The translations under genes were made by a program, and so were the position numbers. The notes beneath the pieces are model-generated. The model searched no databases. It was not told the origin of the DNA and saw only the letters and a program-made list of their open reading frames with translations. Below are positions 45,521-54,303 of a DNA stretch of 64,000 bases, one piece after another (positions within the stretch are counted from its first letter, which is position 1; each line of letters starts with the position of its first letter). The stretch covers positions 24,143,371 through 24,207,370 of the forward strand of contig NC_019876.2 of assembly GCF_002234675.1 (NCBI RefSeq), in the 5' to 3' direction. The stretch comes from Oryzias latipes. Its lineage: Eukaryota > Chordata > Actinopteri > Beloniformes > Adrianichthyidae.

Positions 45521-45540
45521 GGGGGATTTAAAAAAAAGAC

Positions 45541-45734
45541 TGTTAAACGTGGCTTTCTAAAGGGGAGCAAAAGCACACACTGGGACACAGTCTGCAATCA
45601 GAACATACAATCAATTGTTTATTGGTGCAGGTGCAGTTTAAATAGGCAGTGACATGGCATGACCACAGGGAACACACCTGAGAAGAATTCTCAATAATTG
45701 GGAGCACACCCATTGGACAATCAACCTGTTAACA
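45541..45734 (-). repeat. 3' LTR of copia element
   Basis: 194 bp. The pol stop codon (TGA, 45723-45721) lies inside it, so the last codons of pol are LTR-encoded. No clear polypurine tract is seen just internal to it. Confidence 0.92.
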
Positions 45735-46926
45735 ATCCAAACAAGAATCTGCAAAAGGTAAGTAGCTTTAGTTTTGTTGCTGGTTTGGTCATTAGGTCAG
45801 CAACCATCTGATCCGTTGGACAATATTTCAAAAACACTTCACCATTGTTTACAGTTGATCTCACAAAATGATATTTAATATCAATATGCTTGCATCTCTG
45901 TCTATTTACAGGATTCTTTGCCAGTGCAATTGTGCTTTGACTATCTTCATAGATCACAGTTTTGTCATACTGATACTCATCGAAATGTTGAAGCAGCTGA
46001 GTCAAATACAAACATTCCTGTATAGTGGCAGCTAAAGCCATGTACTCAGCCTCACATGTTGACAGTGCTACAGTTGGCTGCTTCTTGGTCTTCCAGGAAA
46101 TCAGGGGTCCATTTTTGCTTAGGCTAATACAATAACCAGAAGTACTACGTCTGTCATTGGTGTCACCTGCCCAATCTGCATCACTGTAAACCCACAGCCT
46201 TAATCCTTCATCACTTTTCCTGTAACAAAGTTTCTTATCATTTGTGCCTTTCAGATATTTTAGTACATGCTTTAAAGTTGTCCACTGTTCTTCTGTTGGT
46301 TCACTGAAATACTGTGACAATCTGCTAACAGCATAACTCAGATCAGGTCTAGTGCATGAGGAAAGGTATATTAGGCTACCTACGGCCTCTCTGTACTTCC
46401 TGGGGTCACTCATCTTTTTACCACCATCAGTGTAATACAACTTGGGTTTACAAGGTGTCGACCTGGGTTTACAATCTTGCATGTTAAACCTCTCCAGCAG
46501 TTTATCAATATAACTCTGCTGTGACATGGTCACTTCACCATCACACTGATCAAAGGTAATACCCAAAAAAGTTTTCAGCCTGCCCAGATCTTTGACAGTT
46601 TTTAAAACTCTTCCATCACTGGCAGCTATGACCAAGTCATCAACCCATATCAATATTATTATTTTTTCATATTCTGTTTCTCTCTTGTAAACACAAGGAT
46701 CAACTGGATTTTGTACAAAGTTGTTTTCACACAGGTAATCATGTAACATTTTGTTCCGATTTTTACCTGATTGTTTTAGCCCATACAATGATTTTTCCAG
46801 TTTACACACAATTTTCTCATTTGTCTGAGATTTTACATCATATCCCTCTGGCTGTTCCATGTAAATTTCAAAATCAATTGGTGCATGTAGGTAGGCTGTC
46901 TTAACATCCATCTGGTGGAGGATCAA
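45721..46926 (-). CDS. Copia reverse transcriptase and RNase H (C-terminal pol)
   Basis: An open frame of 401 codons, the C-terminal part of copia pol. The reverse transcriptase shows MDVKTAYLHAPIDFEIYMEQ, LEKSLYGLKQSGKNRN and IILIWVDDLVIAASD (the VDDL catalytic motif). The RNase H shows VYSDADWAGDTNDRRSTSGY, STCEAEYMALAATIQECLYL and KHIDIKYHFVR. The frame stops inside the 3' LTR. The upstream integrase join is broken, so this is probably not translated as a full polyprotein even though this part is undamaged. Confidence 0.85.
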   Translation of the reverse strand: MILHQMDVKTAYLHAPIDFEIYMEQPEGYDVKSQTNEKIVCKLEKSLYGLKQSGKNRNKMLHDYLCENNFVQNPVDPCVYKRETEYEKIIILIWVDDLVIAASDGRVLKTVKDLGRLKTFLGITFDQCDGEVTMSQQSYIDKLLERFNMQDCKPRSTPCKPKLYYTDGGKKMSDPRKYREAVGSLIYLSSCTRPDLSYAVSRLSQYFSEPTEEQWTTLKHVLKYLKGTNDKKLCYRKSDEGLRLWVYSDADWAGDTNDRRSTSGYCISLSKNGPLISWKTKKQPTVALSTCEAEYMALAATIQECLYLTQLLQHFDEYQYDKTVIYEDSQSTIALAKNPVNRQRCKHIDIKYHFVRSTVNNGEVFLKYCPTDQMVADLMTKPATKLKLLTFCRFLFGLLTG

Positions 46927-47020
46927 GCTTTCCTGGGCAGCTTTCTACATTAACACTCTCACACTGGTTAGGTTAACAGTAGGAGAAAAAGTTTCTTCAT
47001 AATTTACTCCCAACTCCTGA

Positions 47021-47744
47021 CTATATCCCTTGGCAACATACCTTGCCTACCTTGCATACCTTGTCAGACCCATCAGCATTACATTTGATTGCATAGATCC
47101 ACCTACCCCCCACTGCTTTCTTGCCCTCAGGCAAAGTGGTCAGAGTAAATGTGTTGTTCTCCTGCAATGATTTCATCTCTTCATCCATTCCATCTATCCA
47201 CTCTCTTGAGTTGGATGAAGTCACAGCCTCTCTAAAAGTTTGAGGCACATTCGAAACCATCTTATAGCAGTAATCAATGTTGATCTGTGCCTGATCATGC
47301 TGATCAGCAGTACCATTCTGGTGTGGCGAGTATGGTGCTGATGTTTCATGTCTAATCATATTCCTGCGAAGTAGTGCTTGGTAACCCTGTCCAACAAATT
47401 CGGTACCATTATAAGATCTGATACATTTAACTTTGCCATATGGAGCTATATCAGCTAGAAATCTCTCTGTAGCTTCCAAAGTATCACTTTTGTGCTTTAA
47501 AAAATACACAAACATTGCACTGGAGTAGTCATCGGAAAAGGAAAGTGCATACCTATAACCTTTCATTGGACTCTGGGTTAATGGGCCCTGCCAAGTCAGT
47601 ATGTACCAGCTCTAATGCCAACGTTGCCCTTACATCAGACTTCCTGTTCCTACTTTGAATGAATTTACCTTGAATACACACTTCAGATTGCATAGATTTA
47701 GGTACTTTACCCTTAATTGACATGCCATCAACAATACATTCCAA
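47021..47744 (-). pseudogene. Copia integrase, internally deleted
   Basis: GALELVHTDLAGPINPES-like start (LALELVHTDLAGPINPES, 47553-47744), then RYALSFSDDYSSAMFVYFLK, IRSYNGTEFVGQGYQALLR and SAPYSPHQNGTA, the DDE core. After DQHDQ the frame jumps directly to SREWIDGMDEEMKSLQENNT, which belongs just upstream of reverse transcriptase, so the integrase C-terminus and linker are deleted. A frame change also lies near 47560. Confidence 0.8.
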
Positions 47745-47771
47745 CTTCTGAACATCATTATAATTGCAATG

Positions 47772-49400
47772 TCAAAAAATCTCATGCCACGTCTGAATGT
47801 TATGGCAACTCATAGATTGATCACAGTTATTGTTCTCAGGAACCGTAGGCAAATAGAACAGTCTGTTGTGTTCATGAATAAGAAAACGTGTACCGTCTTT
47901 GTACTTCAGGACGTCTTCTCCCTCCTTGAAGATTACTGTTGCTCCGTTGGAAGTTGCAGCTCTCACAAAAGAAGATGTCTTGGGGATAGGAGGGGATATA
48001 CAGCGCCTGCTTCAGTGTGGCACAAATGTGACGTCCCCCGCTGTCAACCAGCCACACCGGTGCTTCTCCTCTGCGCTCCGCAACCCCCTTGCACCTTGTC
48101 CCATCAGCCAGTTCCACACAGTGTGTTTCAGCCTGGAATTGATCGTCAAAGCTCTTAAACTTAGCAAGATCTGTAATGATATGCGATGTTTCACCAGTGT
48201 CCACCATCAACCCTTTTCTGGTGATTTCGCTCCCTGGCTGATAATCAGCGGTCACCAAGAAGGCAAAGGTGTTATCCGTCTCCTCGGATACTCCGCGTGC
48301 GTTGTCCTGTCGCTGCTGCTTCCGACCTCCTCGCCGTGTGTTGCTCTTGCCTTGGCTGTACCACTGCTGACCACGCTGACACTGTCTTGCCTTGTGTCCT
48401 CTCTGACCACAACGGAAACACTCAATGTCTCTGTTCTCTGCATTTCGCATCCTTGCACCTGACAGGGCACTAGTTTTCTGTGCCTGGGCACCCATGACGC
48501 ACGGTGGCGCAGTGGTTAGCGCTCTTGCCTCACAGCAAGAAGGCCCCCGGTTCAAGTCCCGGCTGGGGGACGTGAAAAACAGAACATCAGTGGGGGACCT
48601 TTCTGTGTGGAGTTTGCATGTTCTCCCCGTGCATGCGTGGGTTCTCTCCGGGGTCTCCGGCTTCCTCCCACCATCCAAAAACATGCTTCATAGGTTAATT
48701 GGCAACTCTAAATTGACCATAGGTGTGAGTGCGGGAGTAAATTGTGAGTGAGGACATTCTACCCTGCAACAAACTGGCGACTTGTTCATGGTGTCCCCCC
48801 TGCCTTCGCCCACAAGTGGCCCGATAGGCTCCGGCAGCCCCGTGACCCCAAAAGGGATAAAACGGTACGCATGCTTTCAGTGTTCTCATAACTGCGCAAT
48901 TTGGTCTTAAAATCTGCAAAAGAGAGGGTCTCATCGCTTTGAGTGACAAAAATTGAAAAAGGCTTGAATGATTCTGGCAACCCCTTTAAGACCATTGCAA
49001 CCAGTAGTCCATCACTCAAAACTTCTCCGGCGTTCCTCAGCGCTATGATTGAAGTCTCAGCACGTATGATGTAATCAGTCACACTTTCACCACTTAACTT
49101 TTGCAGGGAGTCTTGCAATATCTTGAGAGCGCCACGCCCATCATCAGCGGCCTCTCGCATGACCAGAGACAAACTTTTATCATCAAGGAATTAAATAAGT
49201 TCAGCATATGCTTCAGCATTTTTCGCTGCATCCTCAGCCAGTGTGTCTTCATCCGCATCTGTGGCAGGTTCATTTAGAATTGTATCCTTCAGTTTCTGTA
49301 ACCGCAAATGTCCCAAAAACTTTGTCTCCCAGAGTTCATAATTCTTTTCGTCTCCGTCAAACACAAGACGAGACCAACATGAACTTGTCCTTTCACTCAT
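47772..49400 (-). pseudogene. Copia gag and protease, split by a SINE
   Basis: The N-terminal gag (49400-49191, then 49172-48870) has SWSRLVFDGDEKNYELWETK and LQDSLQKLSGESVTDYIIRA. The SINE at 48497-48868 interrupts it. After it come the zinc knuckle CFRCGQRGHKARQC and the protease LMVDTGETSHIITDLAKF (DTG). Additional frame breaks occur near 49180. Confidence 0.82.
48497..48868 (+). repeat. tRNA-derived SINE inside copia gag
   Basis: The head GCACGGTGGCGCAGTGGTTAGCGC (A box) and GGTTCAAGTCCC (B box) form an RNA polymerase III promoter. The body includes GTTTGCATGTTCTCCCCGTG, and the end is CGTGACCCCAAAAGGGATAAAACGG. It is the same family as 18082-18484. The target duplication is unclear (perhaps ACGCA). 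Confidence 0.85.
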
Positions 49401-49484
49401 GGTGCTGGCACTCCAAAAGTTTGAAACAATAGCTTATCAAACTGTTTTGCTACTCACACCATGTCTGGGCAAACATCAGTGCAT

Positions 49485-49498
49485 CTGGGCCCATAACC
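49485..49498 (-). other. Copia PBS matching initiator tRNA-Met anticodon arm
   Basis: The plus strand reads CTGGGCCCATAACC, the sequence of nucleotides 27-40 of vertebrate initiator tRNA-Met (anticodon stem and loop), immediately next to the LTR. Drosophila copia uses the same internal region of a cleaved tRNA as primer. The match is seen; its use is inferred. Confidence 0.8.
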
Positions 49499-49692
49499 TG
49501 TTAAACGTGGCTTTCTAAAGGGGAGCAAAAGCACACACTGGGACACAGTCTGCAGTTAGAACATACAATCAATTGTTTATTGGTGCAGGTGCAGTTTAAA
49601 TAGGCAGTCACATGGCATGACCACAGGGAACACACCTGAGAAGAATTCTCAATAATTGGGAGCACACCCATTGGACAATCAACCTGTTAACA
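49499..49692 (-). repeat. 5' LTR of copia element
   Basis: 194 bp and nearly identical to the partner. It directly abuts the primer-binding site at 49485-49498. Confidence 0.92.
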
Positions 49693-49697
49693 AAGAC

Positions 49698-50510
49698 AAA
49701 TCCCAAAAAACAGTCTGCAGCTCACATACTTCAACCTTACTTACGTTTGGGTGTTGTTTAAGTGTTTGCCAGGTCTGGTGGTGGAGGAGACTAATTGAAG
49801 GAGACAAGCAGGATCAGGTGGGTCAGTGTAGTAACCTCCTCTAACCACTAGGAGGTTAAGGAGCTGTCCTGCAGATGGAGTAGTGGCTGGTATAGTGGTG
49901 ATCTGTCGTCTGGATGTGAATAATGACAAGAGGGAAAGAAGGAGGGGAAACTCCAGAGGGTGCATGGAGGTAGAGGATGAATTTCTAGGTGGTCCAAAAA
50001 CCAAGATAAAGGGCAGATAGGTACTCAATGGTGAAAGCATAAAGAAACAACTCTTTAGAATCCACAGCTTACCTGCAAAAACACGTTAGATGACGAACCA
50101 ATGCCCCCATGAGGAGAGCTGTGAGTCACCTGGTGTCTGAACCAGCTAAAGATAATGAAAAACTTTTTCTTATTTATTTTTACAAAAATGAAATTGCATA
50201 AATGTAATTCATGAATAGCATAAACATGTTTTTAAGGTCATGTAGCTGTAAACTCAAATGAAACCAGGCTGAGGACAGATTGGGGCACAGAAAATGCACT
50301 TTTCCTAATTCTACCTGCACATCATTCATTTTTATATGAAATCTTAACCAAAGACAATTTGAAAAAAATGATAAAATTTTCAATTCTTGCCATTATGTCG
50401 GTTACAGTAATGTTGCATCTATAGAACCTCACCGTGCTTGGAACAACACCGGCTCTTTGATGTATGGTAGACTAGACACTGCTATTAAAGTTATTTAATA
50501 ATAAAGTTCT
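49698..50510. other. Intergenic, nothing recognised
   Basis: No supported gene or repeat end in this stretch. Confidence 0.35.
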
Positions 50511-50636
50511 ATGCAAAGTAGGGTTGTGCCGATGGACGATATCATCGTCCATCCTGATGGGTGACTGACATCCCGATGGAGAGACCACCATCGTGATGCC
50601 ACGCCCCCACCACGTTGCGAGTCAACACCATAAGCC

Positions 50637-51150
50637 GCGGTTACATGTACAAAATATCTTGAGGGGATCAATGGTCGGATTAAAATCCAACCATTTACAT
50701 GGGCCCAGAAAAATGTTTTCAGAATATAAAAACGTTCACTAAGGTCACACTTTCCGTCGGAAAAAATCATTCGCACATGCGCAGTAGGGTTTGAAAACTG
50801 GAAGGATATAAATTCCGCCGAGCGGCTTTTTTTTTTCAAACTTTATTGAATGTAACAATTCAATACAAAACAATGTTAAACAGCGCCGAGCGGCTATATA
50901 CATTGACATGTCAGCTCGGTAAAATACGGGATGATCTTTTAAACGTGCTTTTAATAATGTTACGGTTATTATGAAACACCTGTTCGCTCATCATTTGAAT
51001 TTTAATCCGTGTGGTCAGTGCTTTTTCTGACCAAAGCCAGGATTAGCAGTATGCTAACACGGGCTAACAACATTAGCTTTGGGTGGCGCTGCATGCTGTG
51101 AATAACATCAGCCTTTATTTAGTCGGGACACGACTGGAAACACAAATCCA
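50637..51150. mobile_element. Non-autonomous DNA element, family member 2
   Basis: CCGCGGTTACATGTACAAAATATCTTG to about 51150 resembles the element at 44620-45520 (shared CATGCGCAGTAGG, AACACGGGCTAACAACATTAGC, GTCGGGACACGACTGGAAACACAAATC). Its right end was not located precisely. Confidence 0.55.
50828..50883 (-). repeat. 56-bp 5'-truncated LINE insertion
   Basis: The minus strand ends TTCAATAAAGTTTG followed by a poly-A run. It is flanked by the 12-bp target duplication CGCCGAGCGGCT (50816-50827 and 50884-50895). This is the hallmark of target-primed reverse transcription. Confidence 0.85.
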
Positions 51151-51699
51151 CGTGATTGTTTGAATGTTTTCTAAGGACTGAGCGACATTTCTGCTTTGAA
51201 GCTCAAACCGCTGTGTGTGCTGACGATCCGAGCTGTGCTCAGCTCAGACACACACTTTTAGACCCGGTTCTGACTTCGGTAGCTCGTACCCCTAGAGCTG
51301 CGGGACGGATCGCAGTCTTAAATCTCCCACATATACCGCTCATGTACCCCCCCCCCCCTTTCCATCAAACACAAAGCTGTAAATCCGCACTCCGCCGGTC
51401 CAATTCGCTAGTTAAGTGCGGGAGCGGACTACACTTCTTTTCTATTTTGTTTGTTACTTTTTTTGTTAAAGTCACTTCCCTCAGTTTATACTGGATCATC
51501 GCGGATTAGTCATTAGTTGGGAAATAAAATGAAAAAAGAAAAATAACGAATAGCAGTTATATAAGAACGAAAAATGTAAAAATACCCCACCCCACCCCCC
51601 CCCCCTCCAGGCGATGTCATCGTCCATCCCGATGGTTGACAGCAAACATCGTCAACAGCCAATTTACGGGACATCGCCCAACCCTAATGCATAGTGGAT

Positions 51700-52320
51700 T
51701 GAAGGCTGTTGTTTATGAGTATCTTATGAATACATTTGTTGTATTTATCTGACACGTCCTATAGTCTGGTCTGTAAAAAAATTGTATGACATTAAACCAG
51801 TTTGTGGTCTCATACTGGTGACACACGGAACAGCTCATTAGCATAGCAGTATAGTATGTACTGCAATGCTAACATTTGAAAATGTTTGTCATTGTTACGT
51901 ACAAACTATAGTGGGCATTCCACAAGCTCTCTTCTCCATTCCATTCTGATGCATCCGATTGCATGTTAGTTTGGGGTTGTGAGCGGCTGTAAGCTAGCAG
52001 GAGAGAGTGTAAACAAAGGGATAATGGGAAATTAGTGGAGGCTTACAGCCCTGCTCACAACTCGGAGGCAAATTTCTGATGGACTTCTTCCTCTTTGCAG
52101 ACACTTTTGTTTTATTGTTTTTTTTAGTAAAAAACAAAACAACATAATACTAATTAAAAGACCACTGAGTTAGATTAGGCATCAAGCACTCACTAGCGTG
52201 TTATGCTGTCAGAGGTCTTACAGGATTGAGGTTGGCAAGTCACAACAGCATGGAGGAAGAGTGTTTATAGTGTGACTTGACTTCACAAATCCATTTTTTC
52301 TAGAACATGCTGTATGTAAA
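51700..52320. other. Intergenic, nothing recognised
   Basis: No gene. Low-complexity A/T stretch at about 52105-52145. Confidence 0.35.
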
Positions 52321-52329
52321 ACTAGCATT

Positions 52330-52537
52330 ACTACGTCTATGAAGACTCTCATTCATCCAGACCCGAAACCACGTAGGCTAAGTGGACAACACCTCCAGTT
52401 TCAGGTCTGACTCCTCCCCCATGAGCGCATATATACCAGCTCTTAGACCAGCTATTTCAGAATTGACAAAGCCTCTTGGATAAGAGGTGAAACGTCTTCC
52501 AACTTTAAAACCAAGTCCAGATGACATCCCCTAAACC
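52330..52537 (+). repeat. Dispersed fish repeat
   Basis: Contains AAGCCTCTTGGATAAGAGGTGAAACGTCTTCC, a very common fish repeat phrase. Class not assigned. Confidence 0.4.
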
Positions 52538-52555
52538 TACTACAATACCATTACT

Positions 52556-52779
52556 TCTTCCGCTTTCGGCTTCTCCCATCAGGGGTCGCCACAGCGAACA
52601 AGTCGCATGGTAAACTTGGCAATGTTTTTTACGCCGGATGCCCTTCCTGACGCAACCTTCTCAAACCGGGCTTGGAACTGGCACAGGGGCAGAGAAGGGA
52701 ACAGGGAGCAGCCCGGAGTCGAACCCTGGTTTCACGGATGGAAGGCGCCGCGAACCAGCACGAGCTAAACCGGCTCCCG
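52556..52779 (-). repeat. tRNA-derived SINE with 18-bp target duplication
   Basis: 224 bp between 18-bp direct repeats TACTACAATACCATTACT (52538-52555 and 52780-52797). On the minus strand the head has TTTAGCTCGTGCTGG (A-box-like) and GGTTCGACTCC (B box). The tail ends GAAGCCGAAAGCGGAAGA. Confidence 0.8.
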
Positions 52780-52800
52780 TACTACAATACCATTACTACG

Positions 52801-53286
52801 TGTCACGGTGCCCCCGGCCGGGTCCTCCTCATCAGCTCCACCTGATGCCTCCAGCTGCGCCTCCTCATCCTCATCAGCCAGCAGACTCTTAAGGAGACCA
52901 CGGACCTGTAACCGACGCTAGTTCGTTGTACTCCTATGGTGCATCTCCTGGCCTCTCATAGATTCTGGCCCTTGCCTGTCTCTTGCTTACCACTAAACTG
53001 CTTTTGTCTCCACATTCATTCCAGGACCTCGCTTACCGGAGGAGCATACCTGATCACGGGTCACCTCTCGCCGTCTCGCTCGGACGTTCTCCAACCCCAG
53101 TCTCGGATCACGCGGTTGCTGCCAACAATACCCTCCAACCACTCCTTGGACAATCTGGAAGGATACTGGAGCTCAAGTCCATCCTGACCTTTTCTAATTA
53201 AAAACCTCATTATTCTCACCTCACTGCCTGCCGAGCCTCCTTCCGGGTTCCAGCACCTGAGTCGACCACGCTTGCTAATCATGACA
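52801..53286 (+). repeat. 5' LTR of gypsy copy 2
   Basis: 486 bp, TGTCACGG to CATGACA. CTTAAGGAG (52888-52896) is TATA-like, about 29 bp before the self-primer segment at 52917. An AATTAAA polyadenylation-like signal lies near 53197. Confidence 0.95.
52917..52927 (+). promoter_or_regulatory. Predicted mRNA 5' end / self-primer 11-mer
   Basis: GCTAGTTCGTT is exactly complementary to the PBS AACGAACTAGC at 53288-53298. The bases just outside the 11-mer do not pair. It lies about 29 bp below the TATA-like CTTAAGGAG. Confidence 0.8.
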
Positions 53287-54303
53287 GAACGAACTAGCCT
53301 TTCCTCCGACTCAGCTGACCCGGAGGGACTCCGCCTTGCCATCGCTCAACAAGGTATGTTGCTCAGTCGTCAGTCTGATGCCCTCTCACAAATGTCCGCT
53401 GCTCAACAGGAGTTATTCCGCCGCCTGGACAGCATCACGCACACCCTAGCCGGATTTTCGGCCCAAGCTTCTAGCCCCATCGCCGCTGCTACACCTCCCG
53501 CTTCGGATGACATCACCACCGTCACTTCCGTCTCCCCGGAGGAAAACATCCGGTCGCAGCCGGAACCTTTTCACGGTGACGTAGAAACATGCGGTGGTTT
53601 CCTATTACAGTGCCGACTGCTCTTTCAACAAGCACCCCGGTATTATCATTCAGATCAGTGCAAGATTTCCTTAGTTGTCAATTCCCTCCGCAGCAAAGCT
53701 CTTCAGTGGGCCCAGGCCTTTTTGGCCACCCATCCACTCTCACATCTCCCCTTTGACCGCTTCATAGGTGAATTTCAACTAGTTTTTGACCAACCACGCA
53801 AACAGGAGGAAGCGACCCGGCGGTTACTCAGCCTTAAGCAGCGTAACCGTCCGGTGAGCGACCACATTATAGACTTCCGGATTTTGGCGGTTGAAGCGGG
53901 CTGGCCGGACATTGCCCTCAAGGGTGTTTTCTATCAATCCCTGAATGACAAAATCAAAGATCACTTATGTACCCAACCCGAAGCGGATACTTTTGAGGAA
54001 CTTGTGACCGCCGCGCTCCGCTCTGACATACGGCTCCGTGAGCGCCAGGCAGAACGGAGTTTAACCACACGCCGGCCTTCCTCTGACGTTCCTCACCATT
54101 CCTTTCAGGTTCACCATCCTACGACCGCTGGCGCTGACGCCTCTAGCAGCTTCACTGACGAACCCATGCAGATAGGACATTCGAAACTCTCTCCTGCTGA
54201 AAGGCATAAACGCCGCAACGAGGGATTATGTTTTTATTGCGGAGATGCCAGCCACACTGTTTCACATTGTCCCATCCGTTTAAACTCCCGAACCCCTCGC
54301 TAA
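53281..54303 (+). CDS. Gag polyprotein of gypsy copy 2
   Basis: 341-residue capsid/nucleocapsid precursor that packages element RNA. The start chosen is the ATG at 53281, which begins [16 protein letters not shown]. The same start is conserved in copy 1 and sits in the last six bases of the LTR. An upstream in-frame ATG at 53272 lies within the LTR and would add only three residues. The N-terminal quarter holds a coiled-coil-like stretch (about residues 20-60). The capsid-like core follows (about residues 95-260), with [20 protein letters not shown] and [20 protein letters not shown]. The CCHC knuckle [14 protein letters not shown] is near residues 316-329. It ends in a stop at 54301-54303, shortly after the slippery site, so most ribosomes make Gag alone. 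Confidence 0.93.
   Translation: MTERTSLSSDSADPEGLRLAIAQQGMLLSRQSDALSQMSAAQQELFRRLDSITHTLAGFSAQASSPIAAATPPASDDITTVTSVSPEENIRSQPEPFHGDVETCGGFLLQCRLLFQQAPRYYHSDQCKISLVVNSLRSKALQWAQAFLATHPLSHLPFDRFIGEFQLVFDQPRKQEEATRRLLSLKQRNRPVSDHIIDFRILAVEAGWPDIALKGVFYQSLNDKIKDHLCTQPEADTFEELVTAALRSDIRLRERQAERSLTTRRPSSDVPHHSFQVHHPTTAGADASSSFTDEPMQIGHSKLSPAERHKRRNEGLCFYCGDASHTVSHCPIRLNSRTPR
53288..53298 (+). other. Primer-binding site for self-priming
   Basis: AACGAACTAGC, one base inside the 5' LTR and inside gag codons 3-6. No tRNA 3'-end complement is found at the usual position. Confidence 0.8.

Larger units (their letters stand above)
45541..49692 (-). mobile_element. Ty1/copia retrotransposon
   Basis: Minus-strand element with 194-bp LTRs (45541-45734 and 49499-49692) starting TGTTAA and ending TTAACA. 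The 5-bp target duplication AAGAC lies at 45536-45540 and 49693-49697. The order gag, protease, integrase, reverse transcriptase/RNase H is diagnostic of copia. The LTRs differ by only about three or four bases. Gag carries a SINE insertion, and the integrase to reverse transcriptase junction is deleted, so it is not autonomous. Confidence 0.93.
50519..51686. mobile_element. hAT-like non-autonomous element with nested insertions
   Basis: The left end TAGGGTTGTGCCGATG and the right end CATCGCCCAACCCTA form inverted repeats. Flanks ATGCAAAG (50511-50518) and ATGCATAG (51687-51694) are an 8-bp target duplication with one mismatch. A GATGGACGATATCATCGTCC palindromic segment recurs at both sides. 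It contains the family-2 element at 50637 and a tiny L1 insertion. Confidence 0.75.

Noticed and set aside
45721-46926. Copia 401-codon frame as a host gene
   Set aside because: It ends inside the LTR and is plainly the C-terminal pol of the flanked element.
48497-48570. tRNA gene from A and B boxes
   Set aside because: Boxes belong to a SINE head; the full tRNA fold and acceptor stem are absent and the body is SINE sequence. The same holds at 18410-18484 and 52700-52779.
52638-53201. LTR-internal frames repeated at 57.7-58.0 kb
   Set aside because: The same frames recur in both LTRs because the LTRs are identical; there is no coding evidence.
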